From: Phytophthora hibernalis
Taxonomy: Eukaryota > Oomycota > Peronosporomycetes > Peronosporales > Peronosporaceae
NCBI GenBank assembly: GCA_012656075.1
Contig: JAAKBF010000099.1
Coordinates: 1 to 64,000, forward strand
Direction: 5' to 3'
DNA: 64,000 nt
Part shown: piece by piece, positions 1-11,808 of the stretch
How the letters are laid out: the number at the start of each line of letters is the position of its first letter
Numbering within the stretch: position 1 is the first letter of the stretch
Translations under genes and position numbers: made by a program
Notes under the pieces: generated by a model
Seen by the model: the letters and a program-made list of their open reading frames with translations, nothing else
Database searches by the model: none
Told to the model about the DNA's origin: nothing

Positions 1-241
1 GGTCTTCTGGTGGTGCTCCCTCTACTACCTAATAGTCCTGTTATACCTAATAGGAAGTGCGTCCACGGGAGGTATTAAGTTGTCCAGGGTTCTCTGTATA
101 CAATTTGGCAGGGTGTTAAAGTCATATCAGTGATATGATATCACACCGTGTGCTATCCCACTGTACTGTACCTATACGTATGTGACTACACCATTCATCG
201 CTTAAGTACGATTACAAAATTTCTCCGTTCATTTTTTTTTC

Positions 242-255
242 TCATTCCAGAATCC
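242..255 (+). promoter_or_regulatory. Inr-like initiator before first CRN gene
   Basis: The motif TCATTCCAGAATCC lies about 30 bases before the CRN start. A near-identical copy precedes the second CRN at 4369. The oomycete initiator consensus begins TCATTYY, so this fits the known core promoter. The shared stretch suggests both genes descend from one duplicated 5' end. Transcription start is inferred only. Confidence 0.45.
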
Positions 256-270
256 GCTAGCTTGAGAAAA

Positions 271-2006
271 GATGATCGCTTCTTTTGTGCTGTCGTTGAG
301 CGACTGGAAGCGCGTTCGAGGTGGAAATCGACGAGGGTGCATCAGTATCAGCGCTGAAGAAGGCGATCAAGGACGAGAGCGAGGACATCACCATTCCTGC
401 GAAGAACCTGCAGCTCTTCCTGGCGAAGAAGGGAACCGAGTGGCTGAAGACTGAGAGTGAGGACGTGAAGGAGCTGAAGAAGGGCAGGAAAACGGCTACC
501 GTTAAAGCGCTAACGAATGAAGACGAAGAGCTACAGGGGGAGTCCGGCCTTCAGAAAGTATTGACGGGTATGGAGCAACCATCCACCGACCAGATTCACG
601 TGCTGGTGGTGGTTCCGAAGAGGAGTCCAAATGACCTGTTTGTTGAGAACGATTCGATATCGGCGTTTCGAGAAACTGCCGCAAGCATTCACCGAGTGCA
701 GGTTCAAATGCAAGTGCTGCTTGAGCAAAATAAGGCTAATTTGACACACAAACCAAATTCCTTCTCCGATGGGGCATTGGGTCAAATGGAGTCTGGAAGA
801 TTGAAAACGGATGGCATGATCATCGATGCTGCACCAACAGAGAACGAAGAAGCATTTTGGCCAGAGGCAATTCAGATTCAAGCGGATGCTATTCAGAGTG
901 AGGCTGCTTTTGACGCGTTTATTACTCCTTTTTCAGCGACGTATTAAGCCGTTGTGGTATGGTATTCGTCAATAGCGAGAGATATCCATGGTTGTCTCAG
1001 TCTCCGCTTGTTACCAAGAATACAGATCTCAAACCGGATGGATTTGCGACCCACCGTGGAATGTTTCGTGCCAAACCGGTACCGGACGATGGAGTGCAAC
1101 GCCAGAATGGATTTCGATTTGGAGTAGCAGTGGAAGAATTGTTCGACTGCCTCATTTTGTTCGAAAGCAAGCTCACTATAACGGATGCTTCGTTTGGCCA
1201 AGTGGTACGATATCTGCAGTATCTTTGCCCCAAGGAGCTAGCAAGCGCTATTCTATTCGACCGCCGCTCCTTTTGGTTGATCAAAAGCCACAGGTCTGTT
1301 GTTACCAAAGTTCGAAGAGCGAAGTGGGTCGATAAGGGCTCGAAAAGATTGTTCCAGAGCTTTATTACTGACAACATATCTCCATGGGTGGCGCACTTAA
1401 CCAATGCCTGCACTTCATTGGGTGTTGGTGTGGTGGAGGGCGATGCATTTCTCGGCCGTGGCGCTCATGGACGCGTTTTTAAGGTAACTGGGCCAGGTCA
1501 GAAGGTTTTCGCGCTGAAAATCGTGGAGGAATGCTCCGTTGGACGTCTTTATCAAGAGAAGAAGGCCTTGATGAAAGCCCAGCCCACAGGATTGACGATT
1601 ACTCCTGTGCGAGATGTCATCGAAAGCACTGATGGTAGCGCGGCCTTATTGCTGTCTCCTGTTGGGAAACCTCTGCCTCGACCAACGACACTAGAGGGAG
1701 TACGGAACCTCTTTGGATTGTTATGGCAGCTCCACGCGAATAGCCTGGTCCATGGAGATCCTCGCGTGCCGAATGTGATCCTCATTGGGGATACGCCCTC
1801 TGGATTGATCTCGTGGAAGTGATGGAGGCTACTCCCACTTTGAAAAAAATGATGCTGATATTCTCGCACGGTCCATCCTAGGTGTTTCTCGGGCCTTTGA
1901 GCTGGACCCGGCAACGAAACAATTGATCGATAACTATGGCGAAAGCGCTACGCCAGAGAATCTTGATCGTCTGGCCGAAGCAGTAAGCTTGGTATTCCCA
2001 AATTAG
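271..2006 (+). pseudogene. Crinkler (CRN) effector with kinase-like C-terminal domain, several frameshifts
   Basis: CRN proteins are oomycete effectors that enter host cells and usually act in the nucleus. The header is recognisable: an IDEGASVSALK segment, the LQLFLAK motif at 408-428 and an HVLV motif at 597-608. The C-terminal part (about 959-2006) resembles the CRN kinase-like domain. It has a glycine-rich loop GRGAHGRVFKV near 1456-1486, a lysine in FALK at about 1514, and a catalytic-loop segment HGDPRVPN near 1750-1775. The reading frame changes near 275-310, 930, 1798 and 1845; the last three lie in T, C and A runs and each fits one missing base. No ATG opens the header frame cleanly. 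It is either a decayed gene or an intact gene hit by base-calling loss. Family assignment is firm; integrity is not. Confidence 0.85.
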
Positions 2007-2342
2007 CTGCAAATCCGATTCAATGGTTTTCATTCGCACGGCAATGGGTGTAGCTCATTGACCGAATGGGGCGTCGCCGCTGTGCACACGTTTGATCTAT
2101 GAGCACTTTGCTGGGTTGTTGGCAGCAGCCAGTTATTCTGCTGTGCTTCTTCCGCGATCTGATAAACTTCGCGCGATAGCACATCTCTGTTTCAGCCAGC
2201 ACACACAAAAAGTTAGTCATACACCGCCAAATTACAATCAGAACGCGTCTACGTACGGGTGGCGTCTGTCAATGGCTGTGATCGACTGCACTCCATCTTG
2301 GTCAGCAACAGCAAGCAGTCCGTAGGCAGCCATCGCCCTCAG

Positions 2343-2760
2343 AAAACCGACAGCTTCTTGAACGAGCTATGCTTAATGTTCAGCGACACCCCGACACGCA
2401 GCAACACATTCGCTTGGAACGAACTCGACAATGGGTTTCCGACCGCCTCACTCGTCCGGAAGTTCTAAATCTACTGCTTTCCAAGTGCATGCGCTACCAC
2501 CGAATCGAGCGTATGCCGCGAAGTTCCATGGGGGCAACTTGCGCCCGATCTCGATTCACGCCGGCAAGCTGCTCCAGATTCATTGGTTAATGATGTGTTG
2601 GAATACTTTAGCACCATGACGTATGGCACGAATGTCAAGGCCAAGAAGAAAAAGAATCGCAAATCGGGAACGTCCTCCGCGTCACCGCTGATAGAAGATG
2701 TTCCTAGAACGTCTCCAATCTGTTTAGACTTCACCACTACACTTGTTCAATACTCTTTCG
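2343..2760 (+). other. Coding-like remnant of unknown family
   Basis: Short frames here read like real protein: a segment beginning LERAMLNVQRHPDTQQH in one frame, then NDVLEYFSTMTYGTNV followed by a lysine-rich KAKKKKNRK stretch in another. No complete ORF, family match or start codon can be supported. Between 2007 and 2340 I see nothing else coding. It may be the 3' half of a decayed gene read through several frames. Confidence 0.3.
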
Positions 2761-2840
2761 TACACATGTTTGCGATTCTTTTTCTTCTTGTAGCTAGTCG
2801 TGGTGGTCTCGCTGCTGGTGGTGAAAGTCGTGGTCGAGGT

Positions 2841-2909
2841 TGTACACCTTTTCAACTTCAAAATGGCAAAAGAAAATTCAATACGTCATAAGGTAAAATC
2901 AAAAATGAC
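2841..2909 (+). repeat. Left arm of a 68-bp inverted repeat
   Basis: This arm matches the reverse complement of 3178-3246 with only about three differences, including a one-base A indel. Both arms, read inward, encode HLFNFKMAKENSIRH followed by K or N and VKSK, so they may derive from the 3' ends of two convergent coding copies. The 270 bp between the arms is AT-rich with no gene. Confidence 0.85.
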
Positions 2910-3177
2910 GTGAATAGAGAAGCGACTGACGCACGTTTTTATATTTTGCATACGCGCACTTCTGGCTCGTCCGCCTCCTGAATTGGTCCATCATGGGACT
3001 TAATGGTGTGGAACGAGCCTATACGTGGTTATAGCTTCGTAGAAGAGAAACCGGCCCTTCATCAAGCGTTCCTTAATAAACAGTTCTGGCGCAAGCTCAA
3101 AGCGTTTTTAATATATCTGCAGTATATATTTTCCCTTTCAAACCCGTTGCTTCTTTAATATCAGATTTGTCACCTTG

Positions 3178-3246
3178 TGTCATTTTGATTTTACGTTATG
3201 ACGTATTGAATTTTCTTTTGCCATTTTGAAGTTGAAAAGGTGTAGA
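3178..3246 (-). repeat. Right arm of the 68-bp inverted repeat
   Basis: Reverse-complement partner of 2841-2909. It coincides with the last 22 codons of the minus-strand frame that ends at 3180. Confidence 0.85.
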
Positions 3247-4158
3247 ACTTTGCTCCGACTTGGACTTGGACTCAGTCGAGGACTGTTTCTTCTTGGTTGT
3301 TTTCTTGCACTGCTTGTTTTACCGAGAGCGATGTGGTACACAACGAGCGCTAGAATGCATGAAATAAAGTGAACGACAGATGCGCTCAGTACAAGCCGTA
3401 GGTCGCCTGCACCACGGCACAAATTTGAAAAGTCATTGGCACGAGAGCGTGCATGGCCAATTCCACCTTGCTTTCTACCAGGAAGTCCTTGTACTTGGCA
3501 GCCTCCTGAAAATTTCCATTTCCACCTCCGCACAGACGGCCCGATCGGATACAGAAAAACCACAAAGGTCTCGAGAGGTCTTGAACCGGTACACACATTC
3601 GCACGAAACAACACGAAAGGTTGGACACAGACCATCTCCCCAGTCTAACCCACTACAACACGGCGCGTTGTGCGGTCAGTGTACTCTTCAAGAATGGCTC
3701 CTGGCCGCCGCCGTCTTCAAAGATGCACTTCGGGCAGTTTTCAGTCGTAATTCAGTCGTAATTTTGACGCTGCTACTGGAAGACTTTCAGTATATTGAGC
3801 TGCATCTTGCCCCGACGGCCCCAAAGAAAGCCGTCAGAGGCAGTGGAGTCATGCAGTCAAGCGACAGACTGATAAGGTATGTAAACACGCTCAAAATGGC
3901 GACGTAGGAACCCCTCCAAGCAGAAGACCGTTCGAGAGCTCTGACGGCGGCTTCTGGGAAAATGGATAACCACAGCACTGCAAACAGCGAGCGCTTCAAA
4001 CGCTGCTGGTCGGAGGTTCCGTCATTACTTCCACTGAATGTAAAGAAATACAGAACAAAAACCGCAATGCCGCCACCACAAGCAGTCCCAATGAGCTTGA
4101 GGACGAGCTTGTAATTTGTCCCAGAACGCTTTTGCAGAGGAACGAGTACGTGTAGCAC
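3180..4158 (-). pseudogene. Remnant of a multi-pass membrane protein
   Basis: On the minus strand two frames (4158-3787 and 3635-3180) plus an overlapping one (3628-3386) together give a hydrophobic protein. There is a glycine-rich membrane segment (GTACGGGIAVFVLYFF), a second around LFAVLWLSIFPEAAV, a third around VAILSVFTYLISL, and further ones around MALVPM-like and SCILALVVYHIAL sequences. The first frame opens with GTG, not ATG, and the frames are not joined, so introns or frameshifts must intervene. No family is recognised. The C-terminal basic tail falls in the inverted repeat shared with 2841-2909. Confidence 0.45.
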
Positions 4159-4368
4159 GACTGTGTTACAACAACTTCATTACAGCCAGGGCTCGGAAAA
4201 AATAATTATAATATAATAACTATAGTATTTTATTGACGGAATTACTTATTATTGGCAAACCAAGGAGCTATCCAATGTGATGGTTCAAACACTCTTATTG
4301 GTCATAAATGCTAAAGATAGTCGTGCTTCATTTCCGCTTAAATACGCCAGAAATTCTCCCTATCTTCC

Positions 4369-4382
4369 TCATTCCAGAATCT
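4369..4382 (+). promoter_or_regulatory. Inr-like initiator before second CRN gene
   Basis: The motif TCATTCCAGAATCT lies 17 bases before the ATG at 4399 and matches the copy at 242-255. This spacing implies a very short 5' leader. Confidence 0.5.
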
Positions 4383-4398
4383 GCCGCGTCGAGTGAAG

Positions 4399-6187
4399 AT
4401 GGTGAAGCTTTTCTGTGCGGTCGTTGGTGTGGCAGGAAACGCGTTTGAGGTGGACATCGACGAGGGCGCGTCTGTGTCAGCGTTGAAGATGGCGATCAAG
4501 GAGAAGAATGAAGACATCAATGGTCCTGCCCGTAAGCTGCAGCTCTTCCTGGCGAAGAAGGACGAGGGCCGGGGGCCGTGGCTGACGGAAGAAGAAGCGA
4601 TGAGCGGTGTGAGTGACACCACTGACCTGAAGCTGCTGATATCGGCGCGAGCGGAAGTCGGTCATGTTGGACTGTCAAAAGACGATGTGCGACTTCAATC
4701 CACTAAGGAAGAAGTTGCAGCTCTGAAGGGTCCTGTTCACGTGCTGGTGAAGGCGCAGCCAGGGACCGTGGCTCCAAGTGTCTCCCAGGACGGTGTTTTC
4801 AATCACTGCAGTGATCCGTTCTTCTCACAATTCTCCACGGTTGACCAAGTTGGTGATTGGCTCAAATTTTCGTCGTTGCTGCCGCTAACGAGACGTCAGT
4901 CGATCTTCATTCGCTCTTCGTACCGAATGATTGCCGACCAAGCACTGTTGAATCCAGATGGGGACATGGTCAGGTATGCTGTCGTCACGGGCACGCTGGG
5001 GGTTGGTAAGTCGGTGTTCGTCTACTATGTCATGTGGAGATTGATCAAGGATAAGAAACGCGTGCTATTTATCACAAGACAACCCCCATCTACTTCGATG
5101 GCAGTACGATTCATGAGTGCAAGCAGTTGCCATATTCAGGCAATCGGCAATTCTGGTCGCCCGATTTATGGTGTCTTGTGGATTCAATGGACCCAACACA
5201 TATTGATGGAATGCCTATTGAGCGCTGCTCCGTTCTTCTCGCTAGCACACCGCGACGAGACTGCATCGGTGAGTTCAAGAAGAGTGTTCCTACTCCAGAT
5301 GTTTTCTACATGCCACTGTGGACAAAAGAAGAACTGGCGGAAATTGCTCCGATGTATCCACGTGTTGCAGCTGCGTGGCAGAATCGATTGAAGTGTCTGG
5401 GTGGCGTGCCTCGTTTGGTGTTGCAAGACATTGAAACTGACCCGCAAGTGTTGCTGGAGTCCGCATGCAACAGTTGCTCACTTGATGAGTGCAAGACGTT
5501 GGTGTCCATCAACTCGGAGATCAATTCGAGGACCAAGATCGCTCAGACTCTGATTCACATCCACAGCCAAGAGCCATATCGACTGTACAATGTTGTCTAT
5601 GCGTCAGAATTGGCGATGCGGGTGATTGCTCGAACGAAGTTGGTGTCGAATCGCCTCAACATGGAGAGTTTTCTCAGCTCGTGCAATGGAAATCCGCTAG
5701 CCCAATCGCTGTGCGGATACATCTTCGAGCCTTATTGCCTGAGACTGTTGCATGAGGGTGGGGTTTTCAAGTATCGGGAATTGTTTTCTGGCGCTAAGAA
5801 GCCAAAGCCAAAGCAAAAGCGTAGACGCAAACGAGGTCGCCGAGATTTTGAAGGTGGACAAACAATTAACATCCCATCGTCATCGCAGCCTTCTCAAATA
5901 GTGGAGCAGGTGGAAGTCGGTCAAATGGCAAAACAGCTGTATGTGCCTCGGACATCGAATTATGCTGCTATTGATGCGTGGATGCCTCATTTCGGTGGAT
6001 TCCAAATTACTGTGGGAAAAAGCATGACATCAAGGGCGGGGCGGCAGATGATTTGGCGAAACTGGGTCCGAAAGGCAATCGACTCTTCTTTTTGCTTCCA
6101 CCACTCTACTACAACTCTTTCACCAAGAAGACACCTCAAACCATCGAGCAGTTTGCAATCCTTGTTCCGTATCCCGAGCAGTTGTAA
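4399..6187 (+). CDS. Crinkler (CRN) effector with P-loop NTPase and nuclease-like C-terminal domains
   Basis: The gene starts at ATG 4399. The CRN header occupies residues 1-120: an FCAVVG opening, IDEGASVSALK at 20-30, LQLFLAK at 47-53 and HVLV at 114-117. A Walker A motif GTLGVGKS follows at residues 198-205, giving an NTPase-type C-terminal module. A lysine/arginine patch (KPKPKQKRRRKRGRR, near 5800-5845) is a likely nuclear localisation signal. The tail keeps AIDAWMPHFGGFQ and a following K/HD-IK segment, resembling the PD-(D/E)XK-like nuclease domain described at the end of CR-type effectors. The frame shifts at the C run near 5082-5086 and the A run near 6018-6022; each fits one missing base, after which the frame stays open to the stop at 6185-6187. 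Expected length is about 596 residues. The nuclease call is inference. Confidence 0.85.
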
Positions 6188-6955
6188 TCAGGGCTCGGAA
6201 AATAAAATATAAAATTGTACTCGTTTCTCAGAAAAAAATAAAACGTAACTGCAATACTGGCGACGGCAATAATACATATTGCAGTTATTGTTTTAATTTT
6301 TGGTCGTTTTGGCCTTTGAATAGCGTTGGTTCCAAATGAGAATGGTCAAACTACTAGTACTAATTCATTACAAAGGAGAAATCTGCGCGAGCTGGTCATT
6401 AAATATGGAATTGAGTCAGTTGGCATGACAATGGGAAGAGATGGTAGTGTACACAAGAACGATTTTGGTTGGAGGACAACAGTTTTTGTAGTAAAAAGGC
6501 AATATACTTATTACGGGGTCAATTTCATATTTTACGAAATGCTCGGTCAGAAATTTATGTTCCCGACGGGAATCCCGTAATATTTCACTACTTTCAAAAT
6601 TCACAAATTTATATCGGTAAATTTTAGAGCGCATAAATTGTGAGTGGTGCACCTAATGTTCGTTGCAGTAAATTTGTACTATTACTATGAATGTTTGTAC
6701 TATTTTTCCTTTTGTAAACTACTTTGCAACACTTGCAGTTTCTAAAACAAACTATAAGAAACAGTAATTTACTCTTAATAATACTTGCGGAGCATCACGA
6801 ATACGTGTTGTTTGATGGGGCGACACCTCAAACTATGAGTACACATAGTTTTGGGCGACGCCCCCTCACATTTTTTTGAACATCAACCCCGCCATGGCGA
6901 AAATGAAGACGACACCGACAGGCGGAGCAAAGCAACGGTCCTTCAGAGAAGGGGG
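6188..6955 (+). other. AT-rich intergenic sequence with a hairpin
   Basis: No gene is supported. At 6817-6864 there is a two-part palindrome: GGGGCG pairs with CGCCCC, and inside it AAACTATG pairs with CATAGTTT. An ATG at 6893 opens a short reading frame that runs into the left end of the pogo-like element at 6956. Confidence 0.4.
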
Positions 6956-8079
6956 TACCGCAAAAGTCTGGTAGATCTGGCACCCTTCTCTAAATCACTT
7001 TTGTCAGGTGCCAAATCTTTCTGACATTCGAGGTCGTCGCTCATTGGCCAATCAATTTACGTTTGGGGTTGGTGGACACTATGCATTACAAAAGTAGGTG
7101 AGTATTTTTGTCGGGAGGTTTGTCGCCACGGGCACAATGCCACCGCAGCGCAGCGTCTGCGCATAAATTGCCTGCAGAATCGATCAAGCTCACCCACACC
7201 ATCGAATTCAAGATAACCCCACCGCCGTATGTCCTCTACAACATGGACCAGACGGCGGTGTACTGTGACGTCGGGGCGAAGAAAACGGTAGACTTCGTCG
7301 GGGTGACACGGTTCCTGCCAATGGTGGTGGTAAGGGAAGTTATCGTTGCACAGCAGCGCTACTCGCGTGTGCGGATGGTCGTATGCTGCCTCCGCACTTT
7401 GTGTTTGCGGGAGAGCCTGACAATGAAGTTCATGAAGAAGTCAAACGCTACTGCGATCCGTGGGTTTGCAACGTTTTCGGTGCAACCGAAAGCGTGGTTC
7501 GACGAGCACGTGATGTTAGAGTGGATTGAGCACGTATGGCAGTACGAGGTGAGCGATCCGAGTGTGCTCATCCTGGACTGCCTCAAGGTTCACAAGTGCG
7601 ATACGGTGCGTCAACGGCTCGCTGAAATGGGTACGTATGCACTTTACGTTCGCGCCGGCTGCACATCCGTGGCGCAGCTTCTGGACGTGGGAGTTATGTC
7701 TCCTTTTAAAAGCAGTTTAAAAGCTCGATACACTGCGCTATATACGACGCGTACCCCACCACGTAGAGCTTGTAAAAGCCGCCACGATATGTTTGAGCAA
7801 TCCATGCATGCCCTACGATCTCACGCCTGAAACCGTCAAGTACTCGTTCACCAAGGCCGGCCCGTTCTTCCCATTCGACCGCCAACCGAGCTCTTCTCCA
7901 CCGCCACTGAAATAGTTGCGTAGATACATAATGTATGTAAACCACATCGTTCTAAAACAAGGTGTGTTTTGTTGGAAGTGGCTTCATTGAAGTGTAAGCT
8001 GATTGGTCAATCCTTAATATAGGCGACTTGTCCCCTGCCAAATCTTTCAGGGTGCCAGATCTATCAGATTTTTGCGGTA
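6956..8079 (+). mobile_element. Pogo-like DNA transposon with both terminal inverted repeats
   Basis: The ends are inverted repeats of about 29 bp: 6956-6984 and the reverse complement of 8051-8079, both starting TACCGCAAAA and differing at about two positions. The outer TA fits the TA target duplication of Tc1/mariner/pogo elements. A second, subterminal stretch resembling GGTGCCAAATCTTTC occurs inside each end. The element is 1.1 kb and carries one degraded transposase. It is therefore a recognisable but inactive copy. Confidence 0.85.
7108..7915 (+). pseudogene. Pogo/Tigger-type DDE transposase, frameshifted
   Basis: The family signature is clear: NMDQTAV supplies the first aspartate, VLILDCLKVHKCD the second, and the QLLDVGVMSPFK segment the third (about 7240, 7570 and 7685). 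FSVQPKAWFDEHVMLEWI is a typical flank of the second motif. The middle (about 7320-7480) and the C-terminal end are in other frames; one reading, SFTKAGPFFPFD, continues to the stop at 7913-7915. The N-terminal DNA-binding half is missing or unreadable. It lies within the terminal repeats at 6956 and 8079. Confidence 0.8.
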
Positions 8080-8720
8080 GTGGACAGCTTAGCGGTGCGT
8101 GATTTGTAATATGTGGCTGCAGCGTGATGCGGCGATGCGTGACACAAGAGCACTCACGTTGCTTAAGCCGTAAAAACGGTGTATTGCCGTATCTGATGGA
8201 TCTGATCATTTGCTGATGCAGGGCGCCGTCGCGATGGAAATGGAAGGCTACACGTACAGGCAGTACTACCATTAGCACTGCGCCAGTTGATGAGAAGAGC
8301 AAGGATTTTCCCGTGAGTTTGACCTACAAGCTGAACATGGTCGTGCAGTTCATGCTCGAGCCACGAAAGCAGCGAAACTGCAACACCGTGAGTATTTTTG
8401 CGCGGTGTTAAGAACATTGCATGTAATCTTACCCGTGTATGATGTTTATCTCAGGACGAGAGGTGTTGGCGCTGCGCAAACTCCAAGTCGCCCATGCACG
8501 CTCTTTTAAAGGGCCAAAAGCAAAGCTGCAACATCGTCCGAAAACAAGCCGCCATCGCACCACGATAAGAGCGTCAAGGATTAAGCAGCTCATTCGGTTC
8601 AGGTCGTTTTTTGGCTGCAGGTCACACCAAGGGGTAGCACAAAAATAATGCAGAATGTATAAGCAGTAGCGTACTCACGAAATGTATTGAATGCATTGTT
8701 CTCATCCTGCTACGTCTCAA
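8080..8720 (+). other. Intergenic stretch with no supported gene
   Basis: Only short frames occur here. One (about 8310-8360) reads SLTYKLNMVVQFMLEP, which faintly resembles the N-terminal DNA-binding start of pogo-type transposases, but no complete domain can be built. Confidence 0.3.
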
Positions 8721-9271
8721 TCAAACGATTCTCGTAATCTTCCGCGGCTCTCTTCCTGCGGCCCTGTCACTCCGCTCAATCTGCTCGCACATCATGTCGA
8801 AGCTAAACGTCTTTGCGAATACGCACAAACTTTCAAAGCGACCAGGAACTTCATGGTACATCCGAGCTCGATTTTGCTCTGCATCAAATGCAGCTACCCT
8901 CCGTCGAGCTGCCTCCCAACGACTAGCTTTCGACCGTTGCTGCTTAGCACGTATCTCTTCCTTGCTCCAAACCGAAATGGCACTGAGCTTGCATTCTTCG
9001 TGTAAGCGCGCCGATACGTCGTTGACTACTGCCACTGACGTGGAGTCACCTGCCGACTTTATCTTCTTGTTGCGCAACTTGAAGTTTTCCGTTGGGTCGT
9101 CGTTGTGGAGCCGCTTGCGCTCCTGCTGCTGTGAGTGTGGAACTACTTGCCTCACTTGCCGCTTGGAGCGAGGGGTTCTGGACTTGCTTTGAGAGACTGC
9201 CGTTTTCTCGTTGGCTTCGGAGTCGAGGACTTATCGATTGGTACGAGACCAGGTGATCTATTGGCACTCAT
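8721..9271 (-). CDS. Hypothetical basic, charged protein with one frameshift
   Basis: The minus-strand ATG at 9271 starts MSANRSPGLVPIDKSS, then a Lys/Arg/Ser-rich region. A frame change falls in the four-base T run at 9203-9206 and fits one missing base. After it the frame runs to the stop at 8721, giving about 184 residues. The second half is helical and charged, with many Glu, Arg and Gln, including VWSKEEIRAKQQRSKASRWE. No domain is recognised. Its place between a pogo-like element and a Helitron suggests a transposon-associated or captured gene, but that is inference. Confidence 0.5.
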
Positions 9272-9559
9272 GGTGATAGCTTGCGAGCTCACAAGAAAAA
9301 TGAGTTGTGAACCATGCTACCTTGTGTAAATGCTAGGCCTTTAGACAGGATACACCCCAGTCCATCTTCAATCATCAATCAGTGAGTAGAGTTATTCAGT
9401 ATCCCGATATCAAATAAACACAGGTTTTAGCGAGGTCGCAAGGCGTGATTGTGAGCTGATGCTTTTTGCTGCATGACTAATAAAATTTCGCGAGCACTTG
9501 TAGTCGTCCGATGCACAGCTGCATTTATACGCTGTTCTTCAAGCTCAAACACCGCTCTC

Positions 9560-10909
9560 TTATCTGCAGAAAGCGTACTTATCAATCGTAAGAGGTGTGG
9601 TAAGATCTATGTCGTCTCGAGTTTGAACTCTAGACAACGCGACATAAGCAAACGAAACGCTAGGTATAGCTGAAGAGTGAAATACTACTTTGCAGCAGGT
9701 TAGGCCCTGGACCTTATGAACCGTGATAGCATACACTAGTCGCAAAAGAACGCCTTCGCGGTAACCGCTGAGATCACTTGTTTTCTTACTCCAACTTATT
9801 TTCTTAGGGATAATAGGTACAATGTTAGGAACGTTGACCAAGAAAGATGGCCCGATATACAGGTCAGTGATCCGAACCAGGACAATAGGAACCTCCATAT
9901 TCTCAGCAAATATTAGGTCATACACAACACCATTTGTGCCGTTGCAGAAGCCTGCAGCTTGCTCCACGTCGAAGGTTAAAGTTACGGGTGCCTCGATGGA
10001 TAGCCGAATATGTGTTCCTACGACTAGGTCTCTGTTATAGTTGGAGTTTCTGCTTCATGTTCTAATGCACGGACGGTTGTTGTAGATATATGGATATTGC
10101 GCTGCTTCGCAAGGCGCTTCAGCTGCACCGAGTGTTTTGAGCGCACAGAAACAATGGGAAATGGATTGGATGCTAAGCTGTCACTATTTGCTTCGTTGAC
10201 GTCAAAATTGCGATATGCTATATGTTTAGCTGTCTGACCCCAATCTGGCATTTCAGCTCGCACACGATATCTACTATTAAATAACGCGACGGCTTCGTAT
10301 GTAGTGCATCCACATCGAAGCCGGTGCAATGCCGAAAACCACTCAGTGTCAAGTTTTCCTCGGTTCTGGCCTGCTAAGCTGCACACATTGCATATTTTCC
10401 CAAATCTCTCGACCAAGTCGCTGGGTAGAGTTTAGAATTTTAGCAATAGGAATCGAAAGAGCGTAAGGGATCACATGATCCAATTGAGCCAGATCTCCGG
10501 TAAATATAACATCTCGTCCGCCGAATAAAAGATGACTACATTTCGGCCAGATTTCACGCATCCTTTGGTCTATCCAGTACAACATACCACACGAAAGCAC
10601 ACTGAATTCGTCTATTATAACTAAGTGGACGTCACAGAATCGTTCTTGCATTTTCTTTAATTTCGTGACACCTCCATTTTGTGTCGTCAGCGATGTGTAA
10701 GGAACAGAGAAAGCAGTTCTGGATTACGAGGTTAATTCGAAAGCTGAGCAAATTGTCTGTCTTTTGATGTTAAAAGCAGCTGTACCTTGGTGAGCCAACA
10801 GTAGGACCTGTTTAGACGTTCGTCTCGAAGCTGAATCCTCATGAAACACGTTATGAATGTCTTTGACTATGTGTCTTATTAGCCAACCTTTCCAGAACCC
10901 CTTCGACAT
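9560..10909 (-). pseudogene. Pif1-like helicase domain of the Helitron
   Basis: Recognisable helicase pieces appear in minus-strand order. A decayed Walker A flank reads GTAAFNIKRQTICSAF (near 10740-10790). A Walker B segment reads HLVIIDEFSVLSCGML (near 10570-10640) and is followed by GDLAQLDHV. The C-terminal motifs are GFCNGTNGVVYDL, AITVHKVQGLTC and YVALSRVQTRDD (9590-9960). These are conserved in Pif1 and Helitron helicases, which unwind DNA during rolling-circle transposition. Frames are broken at several points. Confidence 0.8.
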
Positions 10910-11808
10910 GAATTATCATTTGCATAGATTCACAAAATGTATTATCACGCGATGCTCGAAAACGGTTTCTCAAACTGATTCATTGCTAAATCAAAAGGCA
11001 CCCATTGTGATTCGTCCATTGTAGTGTTAGAGGTATCGATAGGGTAGATGTACGAGCTCTTGATCGACCGTCTGTGATGTCCAAAGTCATTAGCACTGCT
11101 TTTCGCTTCACGCTGCATTTTAATCCAAGGTTTGATGTGGGATTTCACAAATTCTAGGGCTTTTTTAATTTGATCAGCTTGATAACAATGCTTTGGTGTC
11201 CAGATCATAGCAGCGTTTTCTGCATTTGATGGAGGATAACCAACAACATTCTCATCTATATCATTCTGCTACTGAACAAATACAAATTCTGACTCCGGCA
11301 TAGCGCTAACTCCACTTTCAGAGCCACGGGCTCTAAGGACATTAATATTCTGATGGCAAGAAAGGGTTAAGCTCGATTCTTCCGCAAGTTCTGTTCGAAG
11401 AGCATGATCTTGCTCAGCTTGAAAATCTTAGTGCAATCTTCATCCGTCTGAGGAAGCTCAGGCAGTTACCGCCATGGCTTATGAAGGAAAATTTCGGCAA
11501 AACCGTAGTCAGGACTAGATGAATCTGGAGTTATCCACGGTGTTCCACGAACGACGTGCGCCTTAGCGCGGAGTTTGATATATCCGCCATCATCTATTCG
11601 TTTCCAGCACACCTCAGGTTTAGATGGATTTTCAATAAGTTCATATTTCTCGACAAATGAAGCTTACGTCACATTATCAAAAGGTGACTCAATAGGACGT
11701 GCCATGTAGGCCGCCTCAACCTTTTCAATTCGAAAGTCTCTACTGTCTTCGCGGAAAGTAATTCTTCTCGCCCAATTCTGTAGTATCGCTTATGATGCCT
11801 CATTACCT

